Source: Pleurodeles waltl | Taxonomy: Eukaryota > Chordata > Amphibia > Caudata > Salamandridae | Reading direction: 5' to 3' | DNA: 64,000 nt | Assembly (NCBI RefSeq): GCF_031143425.1 | Contig: NC_090437.1 | Span: 850,715,978 to 850,779,977 of the forward strand | Shown: piece after piece, positions 36,300 through 48,030 of the stretch | Layout: every line of letters begins with the position of its first letter | Position numbering within the stretch: position 1 is the first letter of the stretch | The notes under the pieces: generated by a model | What the model saw: the letters and a program-made list of their open reading frames with translations, nothing else | Databases searched by the model: none | Told to the model about the DNA's origin: nothing | Position numbers and translations under genes: made by a program

Positions 36300-37540
36300 G
36301 TCTCCTTAGAAACCTATGTATTTCAAACATTACAAGGAATATCCCATACAGATATCTGTGACTGATTCCCACTTGGTCTGCCTGTGATGCCTTGGGTCTG
36401 GTTACCACTCCAAGGCCTGCTCTTGACTGCCTGTCAATGCACCTGAAGGTGATTCAGTAGAGATCTATGAAGCTCCTCATGGTGCAATTCCGAAAGACCC
36501 CATATCGTTCCTGCTTAAACGTTAAAGTATGTGGGTTCTCCCCTGATTCTGTTTGTAACCCGAGCCATACCAGCCCACTCTAGAGCCCCACCCCAGCTCC
36601 ACAACCTTGCCGACCTTTGATCCTGAAGCGCCGCTACCGGCGTCACTGGTGCAGCATGACGATGCAATCATCCTTTCTGACTCCAGGGCGTTGCCACATA
36701 AAGGCTATCTGACATTGAGGCTGGTGCCACCTGGGAAACCTTTCTGCTCTGATACTGCTTCTTTGTCTCTGGGTACTGAATTTGAAGAGCAGGCCGAGTA
36801 TGCGGTCTTTGACCCCACAGATGACCTTGCAAATGGTTTCCTTGAAAGGAATTGGTACGAGGAGTTGGGGGACACCACTGGGCCTGACTCCTCTCCTTGC
36901 ACTGGTTTATTTACTCTTTCTGGTCCAGCCACAGAGGAGAGTGCATCTTTTGCGATGCTGATCAGACAGGCGGCTGACACCCTTGACCTCCATCTTCTGG
37001 TGGTGGAAGTAAAAACTAACTTAATTAGTCTTTCAGCCAGGACACACTAGCTCAGAACCCATGCTTCTGTTTAATGAAGCCCTTATTGAGGTCCTCCTGG
37101 GGGCCGTAGTCCAAGCCATATTCCTGGGTTCCATTAATCGGCCAAGTAGCCCGCTGCAGTCTCCTAGCTACAGGGATCCCCACATTCTAGACCCAGCATC
37201 CCACTCCCAAGAGTTTTAGTGCAGCCTCCTCAGCGAGAGTCTGTCTAGGGGCTTTTCCCACTGCCCCTCCAGACAGATGCCAGAGGCTGGACACATTCAG
37301 AAAAAAGATCTCCTCTTCCATCAGCTTGGCCTTGCCATCAGTTAATACCGCTTATCTTCTGGTCCCTAACGAAGACTATGCAACTCTTGCCCAAGCCTTT
37401 GCTGATGACCAGGATATGTCAGAATTCCCGTAATGGTACGGATGGGCTTTTCAGGGGATAGTGTTTCCTTGCACTCTGGCTTGGAAGAGTTCATCAAGGG
37501 CCTTTGATGGTCTTCCAAGCCAATCCAGTGATTTGCTAAG
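36300..37540 (+). pseudogene. DIRS ORF1 (gag-like) remnant
   Basis: An open frame of 147 codons runs from 36607 to 37050: acidic, Pro/Leu-rich, with NGFLERNWYEELGD and GPATEESASFAMLIRQAAD. The same WYEELGD landmark occurs in the DIRS at 25.8 kb. Further on, a RLDTFRKKI segment (37283-37310) and SVNTAYLLV follow in another frame. Nothing downstream of 37540 is readable as RT. Confidence 0.72.
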
Positions 37541-37915
37541 TCGGTAGCTCTGTATGATTGTTTAGACCATGAACATGGTTTAATGGATATGGAAACTATT
37601 CTATAGGAGGGTTTTATGGTGCTATAGGGGTGTTGTTTGGGTGTAGGAAACCACCATTCTTTGGTCTTAGTATCTATAAAGTGGTCTTCACTGTTTTATG
37701 TATTGGTAAGATGAGGCAATTCTGTGTGATAAAATTATGCAAATGAAATACTGAAAAGAGAATAAAATGTTTTTACACAGGATTAATGTGCTTTTTGTGT
37801 ATTTAATTGTAATTAACTAATCGATAGCTGGTGGAGGCCTATTGTTTTGCACTTTATTTTGATTGATCCCTCCGCCACCTAGGCATTACAGGATCAAACC
37901 CCATTGGGTTGCTTA

Positions 37916-39321
37916 TGACTTTAAGAAAGTTGGCATTTTCTTACTTTAACCATTCTGTGCCTCTGCCTGTCTCTGAATATGGTTGGGACGAGTGACAGCT
38001 GGGCTTTGTGCATTCCCTCTAGACAGTTACACACAAAGGGAGCTGGGGTGTGAGATTTGTATCCTGATGGCCCATTACCAGGCTGACTGGTCTTCCTGTG
38101 CTGGGTTAGAAGAGAGGGGGGAGCTGACACACTTGAATATGGATGTGCCTCTCCACAAATAGAGGGCTGAATAATCCCCTGTAGAGTGTCTGGAGGCAGG
38201 GAGGGAATGACAGGGACCTTATGCACTTCAAAGGCCTCTTTGAAGTCTACCCCACTTCGGAGGCACACTTGTGTATTAGTTCTTGACTCCCTAACCCCAC
38301 CAAATCAGAACGTTGCTGGAACTAAGGACTTTCTGATCAGAAGAAGAGCTGGACTGCTGCAAGAGGGACTGCCATTTTGCTAATTGCTTTGCTGTGTTGG
38401 CCTTCTGCTTCAAGGCTCGTAGTTGAGAAGGACTAGACTTGCTCTCTACATCCTGGAACCCAAGTTTCTTCAAAGGCCTGCTGGCTTGCCCCCTGTTCTT
38501 GCAGTCTCAGAGACATCAAAGACTGCTAGCAACTGTGCTCCTGCTGCTGGACTCTGACAACTGTGAGTCCTACCCTGGCCTGAGGTGCCAATCCAGTGCG
38601 GGGCCTTAGAAGTGTGTATGCAGCTGTTTCTCTGCAAATAAAAGCTGCATCTGAGCCGTTGTGCTGCTCAGAACTAGCCCAATGCCTTCTGACTTATTGC
38701 TGATCCGACAACACTGGATAAGACTGCGAGGTTCAATGACTATGCAGCACCAATCTGAGGACATTGCTATGCAGCTCGACAACGGCACATCCTCTAGACT
38801 CTGTGGATCTGAACCGATGCATTGCCTTCGCATTGCACCTCAACGTCGACGCTCACTTCATCCAATGTACTTTTTCAGTATTCTCTGCGTGAGTTCTAAA
38901 GCCGGCCTGCCCTCCATCGCGAGTGTCCTAAACTTTGAGTTTACCCCCATTCTAGCGCGACCTCAAGTAAGCTTTCAGCACTGTTTACCTCTAAGCAGGT
39001 TTTGGATTTAATCTTTAAAAATTCATATATTGATCTCTACTTATTGGATTTATGTAGTTTTAGTCTTGTTTTACTCGGATAAATATTCTCTCTTTCTAAA
39101 CTGGTGTGGAGTTTTTTTGTGGTATTTTCACTGTAACTGTAATTTAAGTGTTGCACAAATACTGTACACATTGTCTCTGAAGTTAAACCTGACTGCTCTG
39201 TGCCAAGCTACCAAAGGGTGAGCACAGGTTAATTTATGGTGTGTATCTGACTTACTCTGACTAGAATTGTGATCCCTACTTGGACAATGTGCATACTTCT
39301 GCCAAGATCCAATTTCTAACA
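37916..39321 (+). mobile_element. Solo LTR-like repeat inside DIRS (left end approximate)
   Basis: The right end CCAATTTCTAACA (39309-39321) is, in reverse complement, the same TGTTAGAAAT... terminus that starts the repeats at 10004 and 63195. The next roughly 200 bases inward also match 63195 onward closely. The left part starts near TGACTTTAAGAAAGTTGGC. No matching target duplication was found, so the left end is uncertain. There is no coding content. It carries a purine/pyrimidine-mixed, moderately GC-rich body with a TATAT segment at 39026. Confidence 0.65.
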
Positions 39322-39895
39322 CCATCCATAGCAGTTGTCTCAGGCTTCTGCTCATGTCCATTAAGAGGGTCTACTTGTCCGCTCGATCCTGCAGGGCTAC
39401 TTAGTTTAAGTGAGTTTGCAGCCCCTCTGCCGGGGATGTTACTGCTGTAGTATGTATTCCAACACAATGAATCTGTGGTTAAAATTGTCTTCCAGAAGAG
39501 GATGTTACTTACGTTCAGTAACGCCTTTTCTGGTAGAGACTTTACTTAACTGCAGATTCCCTACCGACCCTCCTTTCCTCCCTGCTGTGCCAACTGCACT
39601 TCTTCAGATGGAAGGTCCTCTTGGACACCGCACGCTTGTAATAGATGTTCTGACGTGGCTCTGCGTCTGTGGGCGTGGATTGTGTCACAAAAGAAACTGA
39701 TGTTAGTGTGCCGGGTTGGTGCCTATTTGGACACTATGCACGTCACACCCGGCGTCGTCAACGCAGAGCTGTCATCGCCATCCACTGGTCCGTAGAGGGT
39801 ACTGTTAAAGGTTTTCTGGAACTTGTATGAAACCTATAGAATATTCTAAGGTAAGAAATCTGCTGTTAGTCTCTATCAGAAAAGGCATTACCGAA

Positions 39896-40945
39896 GATAA
39901 ATTGCTCTTCCATTTCACAAAACTGCATGAAAGTTAGCCATCCTTCAGCATGTTTAGTGTTATGGTGATCAATTAACAATGAGCAACTGTAAAGTGTTTG
40001 GGAATAGGAGGTTCCAGAAATAATTTTGGTACCTTATTACAGATATACATGAAATTAGTCAAACCTTATCAGCTAGCTTACTCTTGATGTATTGGGGTTC
40101 CTAAAAATCCATCATGGAGGGGCAGAATGAAATGGTATGTGTCAAAAAAGTAATTGTCAATAAAGTTGCTGCTGGGGTCTATTTGAATGGCTCTCAGCAA
40201 GTTATGGTCAGTGCAGGAATCTCGGGTATCGGACACATTTGACAATGGGATGACAATTATGTTATCCTTGATGCCCTTTCACTGATCTGCATGAAATTTG
40301 TCAGACGCTTCTGTTTAGCTCACTTGCAATGTAGAGGTTCATGCAAATCCATCAAAGAGGGGCAGAGTTAAATTGAGTGGGTCAAGAATATGTTCATTTG
40401 CTGATAACTTTAGTACTGGTTAATGAAATTGCGTGGTATTTGAAAGGCTGTAAGGGAGTGAAGACTGGTGCTAGAATCTCAGATTTCAACAAAATCTGAT
40501 AAGGTTGGCAGATGCAAAGGAATGGGCAAAGACACATGGACCATTTGCGGTCTGGGTTTGCCAGGCCCTATTTGGTGCCCGTGAGTTCGAAGGATATGTT
40601 CAGTGGGATCTGGTGCAGCCAAGCCTAGCATGCAGGCTGCCAACCCTTACTGCACACAGCCCTGTAGTATTTCAAAGACTGTAAGCAAGATGAGCCCCGT
40701 GCAGGATTCTCTGGTTTCAGGCTGATCCATTAAGGAGCAAAGATCCCTTTGGTAACCAAAATGGAACTTGGTACTTTTTACCAAGCCATTAAGTAGTCCT
40801 CCTTTAGGGGCCTACATGAAACTCAACACATCACAAGTTAGCTAAACACGGTAATTGCCTGACAAATATTGTGCAGATCTGTAAACGTGCTATAGTTATT
40901 AGGAAAAAAATGTTTTGACCCACTCCCAGGTCCTCCCTCCCCCTT
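39896..40945. repeat. Intron 8 segment with diverged tandem duplication
   Basis: Between about 40030 and 40560 two units of about 240 bases follow each other. Both contain ATGAAATT[A/T]GTCA, then TTAGCT[T/C]AC, then AATCCATCA[T/A]G/AGAGGGGCAGA and a GTCAA[A/G]AA end. A third, weaker and partly inverted match lies at 40790-40910. No open frame. The unit is not one I can name. Confidence 0.6.
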
Positions 40946-40974
40946 CATGTATCGGTCCCCACACCATGCCTCAA

Positions 40975-41715
40975 GGGAGTACCCAGAAAATTAAAATAGC
41001 CCCCACTTTGAACTAAAGTGCTGACACAACCAAGCAATGAAGCAAGAGAGCCAAACACTCCTTTAGAAAAACGTCCTTGTTTCTTCCATCCATATATCTC
41101 ACCATTCATTCTTTCATACTTCCATCCACCTGCCATCTACTATTTCACCTTTACATTCTGCCATCCATCCATTCATTCTTTCATCCACCAATCAATATTT
41201 CCCCATTCCATCCATTCATCCACCCATCATCCACTCGGCAATCATCCATCTATCTAGACACTGCTACCCATCCACTCTGCCATCCATCCACCCATCTACT
41301 CCGCCATCCGTCTACTCTGCCATTCATCCATCAATGCATCCATCCACCAACTCTACCATCCATCCTGCCATTCATCCACCCATCCGGTCTGCCATCAATT
41401 TACTCGTCTTTTCACCCTCTTACCTATCCCTTTATTCAGCCATCCTTTCACCTGTCCATCCACCCATCGTTTACTCATCATTTCACCCACGCATTCATCC
41501 ACGATTCCCTTTTTCCCCACCCTTTCTTCCAATATGCCTTCTTTCTTTACCTGTTCTATTTACCCAGCTGTCATTTTTCCTGCCCCTGCTGGCTGTTCTA
41601 TTAACTGTGTTTTCCAGTGTTCAAGAAATTCTGCCTGCCAAGTTGCAGATACAAGAGGCTCATAGAGAACCCCACCCCCACTGTAGCTACTAAAGCGGGG
41701 GGTTCTCGACGCCCC
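40975..41715 (+). repeat. (CCAT)n-rich interspersed repeat, copy 1
   Basis: It starts with GTACCCAGAAAATTAAAATAGCCCCCACT and ends with CACTGTAGCTACTAAAGCGGGG. In the middle (41080-41500) is a diverged CCAT/CATT tetranucleotide array. The flanks and the array occur again at 42695-43525, so the microsatellite travels inside a mobile or duplicated unit. The 175-codon open frame over the array is a by-product of the tetranucleotide repeat and not a gene. Confidence 0.75.
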
Positions 41716-42078
41716 TGCCCTGCCTCCACCTTTGTTGGATCTGCAGGAAAGCTGAGATTTCTGCACCATGAGAACGGTCTGCCAGATTCCATGCATATTA
41801 ATTGTGGACACATATGGAATGACGAATTCAAAATGAAGTTACCCATAAGAGGAGATGCAGCATAAAATCCCTTTATTATTTGTGGACGTAGGCAAGCGGT
41901 ATGCTCTAAAGGTAAACTCAATTATGTTTTAATAGAGCAGCCTCTCGTTTCAACTGTGGCTTGTTAAATTAAGTCTGTTCGTAGACTGCACTCTCTTTTT
42001 ACAGTCTTGCATGTTAAAGTGCTGTCATCTGTGTGTTGCTCGTTTTCCTTTCTGTGATTGTGTAATGTCTGATTACAG

Positions 42079-42250
42079 TGCACCTCAAGGTACCACGCCA
42101 AGCAGTGCTGCTGGACACACTAGCACTCCTCTTTGCAGTAAACACAATCGCCCCGCTGTGCTTCGTGTGGTAAGAAAAGATGGAGACAACAAGGGAAGGC
42201 AGTTCTATAGTTGTGCCATGCCCATGGAAACAAAATGTGATTTCTTTGAA
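42079..42250 (+). CDS. NEIL3: NEIL3 exon with first GRF zinc finger
   Basis: This internal exon encodes a GRF-type zinc finger, a small fold that binds single-stranded DNA at replication forks (family knowledge). It reads LCSKHNRPAVLRVVRKDG, then DNKGRQFYSCAMPMETKC, then DFFE. The zinc ligands are Cys, His, Cys and Cys in GRF order, and the name-giving Gly-Arg-x-Phe-Tyr is present as GRQFY. Acceptor GATTACAG|TG at 42078/42079 is phase 2 and makes a Ser codon with the two bases from the previous exon. Donor GAA|GTGAGT at 42250/42251 is phase 0. The Trp that completes the FFEW end of the finger comes from the first codon of the next exon. Confidence 0.95.
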
Positions 42251-42694
42251 GTGAGTATTTCAATCAGAGTAGATCTGAATCCGTATCATTCTGCCAATGT
42301 CATTTTGCATGTATAAACACAAAATATAGCCAGACTTCTAGGTCTGTTTATCGCACCACAGTATTCCTTGTGAAAACTTGGACGGAAACACCGCGAACAT
42401 AATGTATGCCATACGTTTATTAAAGGCATTTCATTCACCATAATTCAGATCCTTTCCGTCACATCTTGGATCATCTTAAATTAGAATTTTAGTACCCCCA
42501 TTTTTTTTTGTTGGCTGTTGTGTCCTTCCGTCTCCATTAAAAAGCATCGGGGATTATATAACATCTTAGATTAGTCAGGAGCGGCCTGATACCACTTGGG
42601 AGCGAACGCTGACGAAAGCATCTACAGAGAAGAAAGAGAACCTTTTTTGTGCAGCATCCATTTTTCAGATGCTTTTGGCTGTGATGTCGGGCAG

Positions 42695-43525
42695 GGGAGT
42701 AGCCAGAGAATTAATTAAAATAGCCCCCACTGGCAACTAAAGCGCTTATGCAACCAAGCAATAAAGCAAGTGAGCTGAACCCCTCCCTAGAACAGCTTCC
42801 TTGTCTCTTCCATCCATACATATTTATGTCATTCTTTCAGTTTTACATCCACCTTCTGATATCCACTATTTCACCAATACATTCTGTCACCTATTCATTC
42901 TTTGATCCACCGCTCAGCATTTTTCCATTCATTCATCCACTGTGCCATCATCTATCCAGCTAAACACTCTCCCATCCATCCCCTCTGCCATCCACCCCAT
43001 CCACTCTGTCATGCATCCACTGATCCAGTCTGTCATCTATCCACTCTGCCATTCATCAATCAATGCATCCACTCTGTTATCCACCCTGCTATTCTCAAAT
43101 CACTAATCTTTTCACCCACTCAGCCATCCTTCCCTTCACTCTGCCATCCTTTCACCTGTCCATCCATCCCTTTACTGTGCCATCTTTTCACCTGTCCATT
43201 CACCTATACTTTCACTCACCCATCCCTTTGACATCCTTTCGCCTGTCCATCCACCTACTGGTTACTCATCCTTTCACACACTCATGCATCCACACTCATT
43301 CATTCATCCATCCACTCATTATCCATGCTTCCTTCTTTTCACCCTTCCTTCCAATATTCCTTCTTTCTTTCCCTGTTCTACTTACCCAGCTGTCATTTTT
43401 CCTGCTCCTTCCTCTTTTATTGACTCTGTATTTCAGTTTGAGCTTCTGCCTTCCGAACTGCAGATAGAAGAGGCCCTTAAAGAACCCCACTGTAGCTGCT
43501 AAAGCGGAGTGTCCACCACGCCCCT
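42695..43525 (+). repeat. (CCAT)n-rich interspersed repeat, copy 2
   Basis: Same layout as copy 1: AGAGAATTAATTAAAATAGC start, CAACCAAGCAATAAAGCAAG, the tetranucleotide array (42800-43330), TTACCCAGCTGTCATTTTTC, and an end CACTGTAGCTGCTAAAGCGG followed by CACGCCCCT. The two copies lie head to tail on either side of exon 9, 1.7 kb apart. They differ in array length and by many substitutions. Confidence 0.75.
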
Positions 43526-45500
43526 GATGTCAGGTAAACGAGCACTGACAAAGCCAATAGCTTTGATTTGTGTACAGTTACAATTCTCCTCCCATACAAA
43601 CGTCAAACCTGTTGGCTTTGCTAGCACTTGTTTGCTTTTAATATCTGCCAGACCTGAGTTAAATATTTTCTTGAAAATAGCTCTGTATTCCTTGATATGC
43701 TCTTTTAAACTTTGCTGCGTTTCTTTAAATGTTGTTGAAACCCGATCCATTTGTAGGAGAATCTGTTTTCTTCTGTGATTGCTGGACTAGCTGCAACGAA
43801 AGAAGACACAGCCAGCATGAAATGAGTGAGATTAAAATGTTCATGTCGGTTGTCCATTTCTTTTCTGATCCACTTTATTGCAGTCTGCAATGGCTGTGCT
43901 GTTTCGGCACTAACAAGTTACAGTCATTGCATCGAAATTACATGTATGTATGGTATTCACATGGGCCTTTTTTCGAAATATGTGCAGTGCATGTGTTAAA
44001 TATGGATGATTCGAGTGATGCAAATCATTCTCTTCGCTAATATCACATGCACATCTATGTCCTCAAACAGCACAAAACCCAGTTCCAGTCCTTGTGCAAG
44101 AAAATTTGATTATAGGTCCTGGAACAAGTTGTGTCCTTGGACCTTTCATCTGCCAGGATTAAAGAGACACAGACGGACCTATTGATCAAATAATGTCCAT
44201 GTACCCTTCACAGGGAGGTAATGCAGCAGTACTTTTAACTTTATAGCCGGTCTCCAGTGTGCCTCTTGCTGAAGAAAACTGAAATGTATTCACTTTTTAT
44301 TCAGAAGAGAGAAAAGGTGGCTGGTTAGTCCTATGAGAAGACTTATTTCTGACCAAGAAGCGTTATTTGAGTATCACTATGTAGTCTCCGTGACATTACC
44401 TCTCCCTCAATCGGATCACGTTTCAAAGTAGTTCTTCATGCAAAATCATGATTGGTTGGGTGGCCAACTAGTTAGTATTTGATGTTCCTTTCACAGGTAT
44501 CTGTCAGTGAAAGAATGGCCCAGCTTCCAGACTGTCCAGACTTCTTTTCTCAGCAGAGGCACAAGGTTCTCCTCACTTGATGTCGATTATGTGTTTTGTT
44601 CAGGACTTGGGATGTTTTACTGGCTACAGGGGTGATTTCCATAAAATCACTACGAGTGCAGGATATGAGGTTTGGCAGTGGGAACTGTGGTGGTCTTCAT
44701 GTTCTGCCAGACTGGTTATGGCACAGAGGTGGAGTCCTATAGCACGCACGGGTCTTTGATTGGCAGTCCAAGGATATCCATTTCTGCACTTGGAATGAAC
44801 GTCTTCATAAGCATGTTCAGTGGGTTGTATAACCTGTGTCCCACAGTTCTACGACTGAATATGTGTTTTTTTTGGCATTGGCCATAAGCTGTTTGAAACC
44901 TTTCATTAATGATCTTAAACTTGTAGATCGGGGGAATTTTCAGTGGCGTCTTTCTATCGTTGTTGGAGATAATGAGCTACAGGTAATGACTACTGGAAAA
45001 TGTATCCTACTGTGCACATGTATACAGAATGTTCTCACCACTGCAGTGTTTTTAGGAGTCGGGCGCCTGAGAATATTGCCTCAGACCGAGTAGTATCTTA
45101 TTAGACATCTAATAGTAGATGGTAAGCTAGCATCCTGAAAATCCAAAGGAGGGTCATTTCAGGTGAGGTGATCTGGACACCAATAAAGACGAGTCTGAAA
45201 ATGTAACCTTTAACAGAAACGTGTCCACACACTGAAGAAATCGGATTTTGTGTCCGAGGCATGCATGTTCGTCTCTGATTCTTTCACTGTCTGTAGCCTC
45301 AGTAAATAATTGGGGGGGGGGATGCATCTAAGTAGTTAACATAGTTGAGGTGCAAATGGTAATATGTTTCCAGAAGAGTAGAAGCTAAAATAAGCACTTG
45401 CTCGCTGCCACATTGATCTGATTAAACACTTGGGAGTGATTGAAAACCCAATATTCTTCACTTAATTAGTAAAGACGCGGTATACCAAAGAAAACGGTAA
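43526..45500. other. Intron 9, first part, no assigned element
   Basis: About 2 kb of intron without a recognised repeat or gene. Several short frames (for example - strand 43750-43499 and + strand 44836-45093) have no motif I can name. A G run lies at 45312-45320. Confidence 0.5.
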
Positions 45501-45539
45501 ATAAGAGATGATGTAAACACGTTCTGCCTTTTGATCCGC

Positions 45540-46620
45540 CAGCGAATCTTCCCTTTGTGCCCCTTGAAACTGCATCAGGATCAGCATTGGGTCTTGTGCC
45601 AGTTTCAGTTCCAGGATCACCCTCTACACCCTATCCCTTTGTATTGACGCCAACACCGGGGGAGTCTTTGCAGGCTATTGTGCTGTCTGTCTCTGAGCGG
45701 AATCTACCACACCCTCAACCAAGTTCATGCCTTCCTCCCACAAGAGTGCAGGCAACAGGCAATCCTTCCGATTTTGACACTTTGACCATACCACGTGGTA
45801 GGGCCCAAACTGCACAAGCGATGAGTATGCCCCCCGTATGATGATGAAAACTGAAATGAAGAACTCCCAAGATTCCAGTGTGCTGGAGATTGCTCCAAAT
45901 ACTGACCTTATGTCTCCCCCTTTTCCTACTACTGAGAAGTGCCTCCTTCACAGTTGTCATGCGAAGGGCAGCAGAAGCGTTAGACTGCAACTTCAACTGT
46001 GAAGGTGAAGACTAAAGTGCAGACAGAAGGACTCCATCCTGATAAGTCCATACAGAGCATCTATTGCCATTGCATGAGGCCCTCACGGACACCCTTTAAG
46101 GACTTGATCAAACCAATGTTCAGTACTACCAGTTAATCAGCAGGTTGCTTGATATCATCATTATTAAGATACCAGGCCTTTCTTACACAACCTCATACAC
46201 CAGAGAGTTTGGTGGTGCAGGCATCTGTCAGTAAAGGTAATCTCAACACCTTCCCTACCATTCCACCTGGTTATGGGAATAGAAACATTTGGCAAGCATA
46301 TTTTTCCTCTACAAGCCTTGCTCTGAGCTCAATAAACTCCATCTGTCTTTTAGGCCATTTCTCCCACGCCCTACAGTTAATGGTGGCATATGTTGTACCA
46401 GCAGTTCCAAATGACCTTCAGGCAGCTCTAATCCAAGCTATCCAGGATGGTTGTGCTGCAGCAAAATTTGTGACCCATCCTGGCTTGGATATAACTGATT
46501 GCCTAGGTCCGCTTCGCTACCACGTCTGGATGAGGTCTGCAGGCTTCTCTAGTGATGTCCAAGCATCCCTAATGGACATGCCATTTGATGGCTCTCGTCT
46601 TTGGTGACAAAGCAGATAGG
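45540..46620 (+). pseudogene. DIRS ORF1 (gag-like) remnant
   Basis: A first open piece (45557-45841) is Pro/Ser/Thr-rich. The second (46149-46607) holds the conserved C-terminal ORF1 region: GYGNRNIWQAYFSS, HFSHALQLMVAYV, LIQAIQDGCAAAKFV, then LRYHVWMRSAGFSSDVQASL and DMPFDGSRLW. The last blocks match 28184-28471 of the DIRS in intron 8. A frameshift near 46000-46150 joins the two pieces. Confidence 0.78.
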
Positions 46621-46639
46621 ACTGAGGAAAGTCTTAAAG

Positions 46640-47640
46640 AAAGCAGTGTCACAGCATGTTACTGTGGTCTTTCTGGCGCAACCAGACAATTACATCAGCA
46701 GTTTTGCCCTATCCAGGCTGTGGTCAGGATTTTCAGTCTCACCACAGTCAGACCAGCCTAACAGGCCTTTTAGCCCTTTCATGGTCAAGGCTGAGGTTTA
46801 CAAATATAACACAAAGGATGGTAGGGACAATGGGCCAGATGTAGCCATCCGTTTTGCCCATTCTGTGTCTATGGGAAAATGTGTTCGTACATCTGGTCCA
46901 ATGTGCAGATCAGTACCCCACCCTTTCTGCATCTGCAGCAGCAAACCTCTTCAATGTGTCCTTGCTGTGACACATTCTCCAGATTGGAATCCGGGTCCTT
47001 TATTTCCCATTTCTTCCCATCCTGCCTCACCTTCCACAACTATTAATGCAGCTGACGGAGGGTGACCTGTTAGTCTTGGAGCAGGAAGTGCAAACCCTCT
47101 TGGCAAAAGGGGCCATAGAGAGAGTTTTGGCCTCAGAAGTGGGAACTGAGTGTTATTTCCGTTAACTTCCATGTGCCGAAAAAGGATGGATGACTTCATC
47201 CTATTGTAGATCTTCTGTCCCCTTTCCCAACACCTTCCTACGGATAGACAAATTTGAAATGCTTACACTAACCTAGATCCTGTCTGCCCTAGCCCCTGCA
47301 AACTGGATGGTCATGTTAGACCTGCCAGATGCTTATATCTGTGTACCCCGTCCTGTGGGCACCACCTGTGGTTCACAATGGGCCCAGAGCATTAACATTT
47401 TTTGTTCTCCAGTGCCCTTCTGGTTTTCACAAAAGTGATGACTGCGGTCGCAGCACACCTTCAGAGTTTGAGGGTACCAGCCTGCCCCTAATTCGCTGGC
47501 TGCTGAAGACTGACTTGCTCCAGGTAATCGTTAGCCACATCCAGATAATGACAAACCTCCTAATATTGTTGGGTTTACCATCAACCTGCCGAAGTCACAT
47601 TTAACTCTGTTCATCTGAGCTATTCTAGAGTGCCCTTCCC
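46640..47640 (+). pseudogene. DIRS reverse transcriptase remnant
   Basis: Blocks in order: an EGDLLVLEQEVQTLLAKGAIE start (47055-47120), FEMLTLT (47250-47272), NWMVMLDLPDAYICV (47304-47348) carrying the first catalytic Asp context of DIRS RT, and PFWFSQK (47410-47440) where the palm continues. Stops and frameshifts occur between the blocks, and the catalytic double-Asp site could not be read with certainty. Confidence 0.78.
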
Positions 47641-48030
47641 CAGAGTGGCGAGTCCAGGACCATTCAAACTGTAATTCAGATGTTTCAGCTTCTGTCTTTG
47701 ATCTCAGTATAGTTGACTCGGAGATCGTTTAGATTGTGGACCTCCTGCTGGTCAAGCGTACTAGATGGCACATGCAGGCTGTGCAGTGGGACCAAAAGTT
47801 CCCCTGTTCAAAGTGCCAGGAGAAATCTGTCCGACTGAATGCAGATTTCAGAAACTGCAAAAAATCTGCAGTGGTGGCTAATGGACTACAGTTGGGATGG
47901 TGGCAGACTTATTTCCCTGCCCTACCTAGATTCAACAGTGGTGACAGAGGCATCCCTTCTGGGTTACAGAAGTCATCTGGTAGAGGTAGGGATCAGAGGT
48001 CTCTGGCACAGATTCAACTCCACAACATCA
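47640..48030 (+). pseudogene. DIRS RNase H, N-terminal part
   Basis: NLQWWLMDYSWDGGRLISLP, then VVTEASLLGYRSHL (47850-47985) matches the DIRS RNase H start, where the first catalytic Asp is expected; here the position reads T-E-A-S. The frame is cut near 48030 by the LINE and resumes at 50327. Confidence 0.75.

Larger units (their letters stand above)
36010..39895 (+). mobile_element. DIRS-type retrotransposon with inserted solo LTR-like element
   Basis: The left terminus GATTACTAACCGCAGATTAC (36015-36034) pairs in inverted form with the right terminus GTAAGAAATCTGCTGTTAG (39852-39870), followed by TATCAGAAAAGGCATTACCG. An internal copy of the terminal sequence (CGTTCAGTAACGCCTTTTCTGG... ACTGCAGATTCC) lies at 39512-39560. 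ORF1 remnants are at about 36300-37540. RT and recombinase are not readable; the coding 3' half was lost before or during insertion of the element that ends at 39321. Confidence 0.78.

Noticed and set aside
41077..41604. 175-codon open frame on the + strand
   Set aside because: It lies over the (CCAT)n array; its composition (His, Pro, Ser, Ile in a 4-base rhythm) comes from the simple repeat.
42902..43467. Open frames of 109 and 134 codons
   Set aside because: Same reason: they are translations of the second CCAT-type array.
43499..43890. Two - strand frames considered as a coding gene in intron 9
   Set aside because: Short and in different frames, with no splice signals or domain that I recognise.
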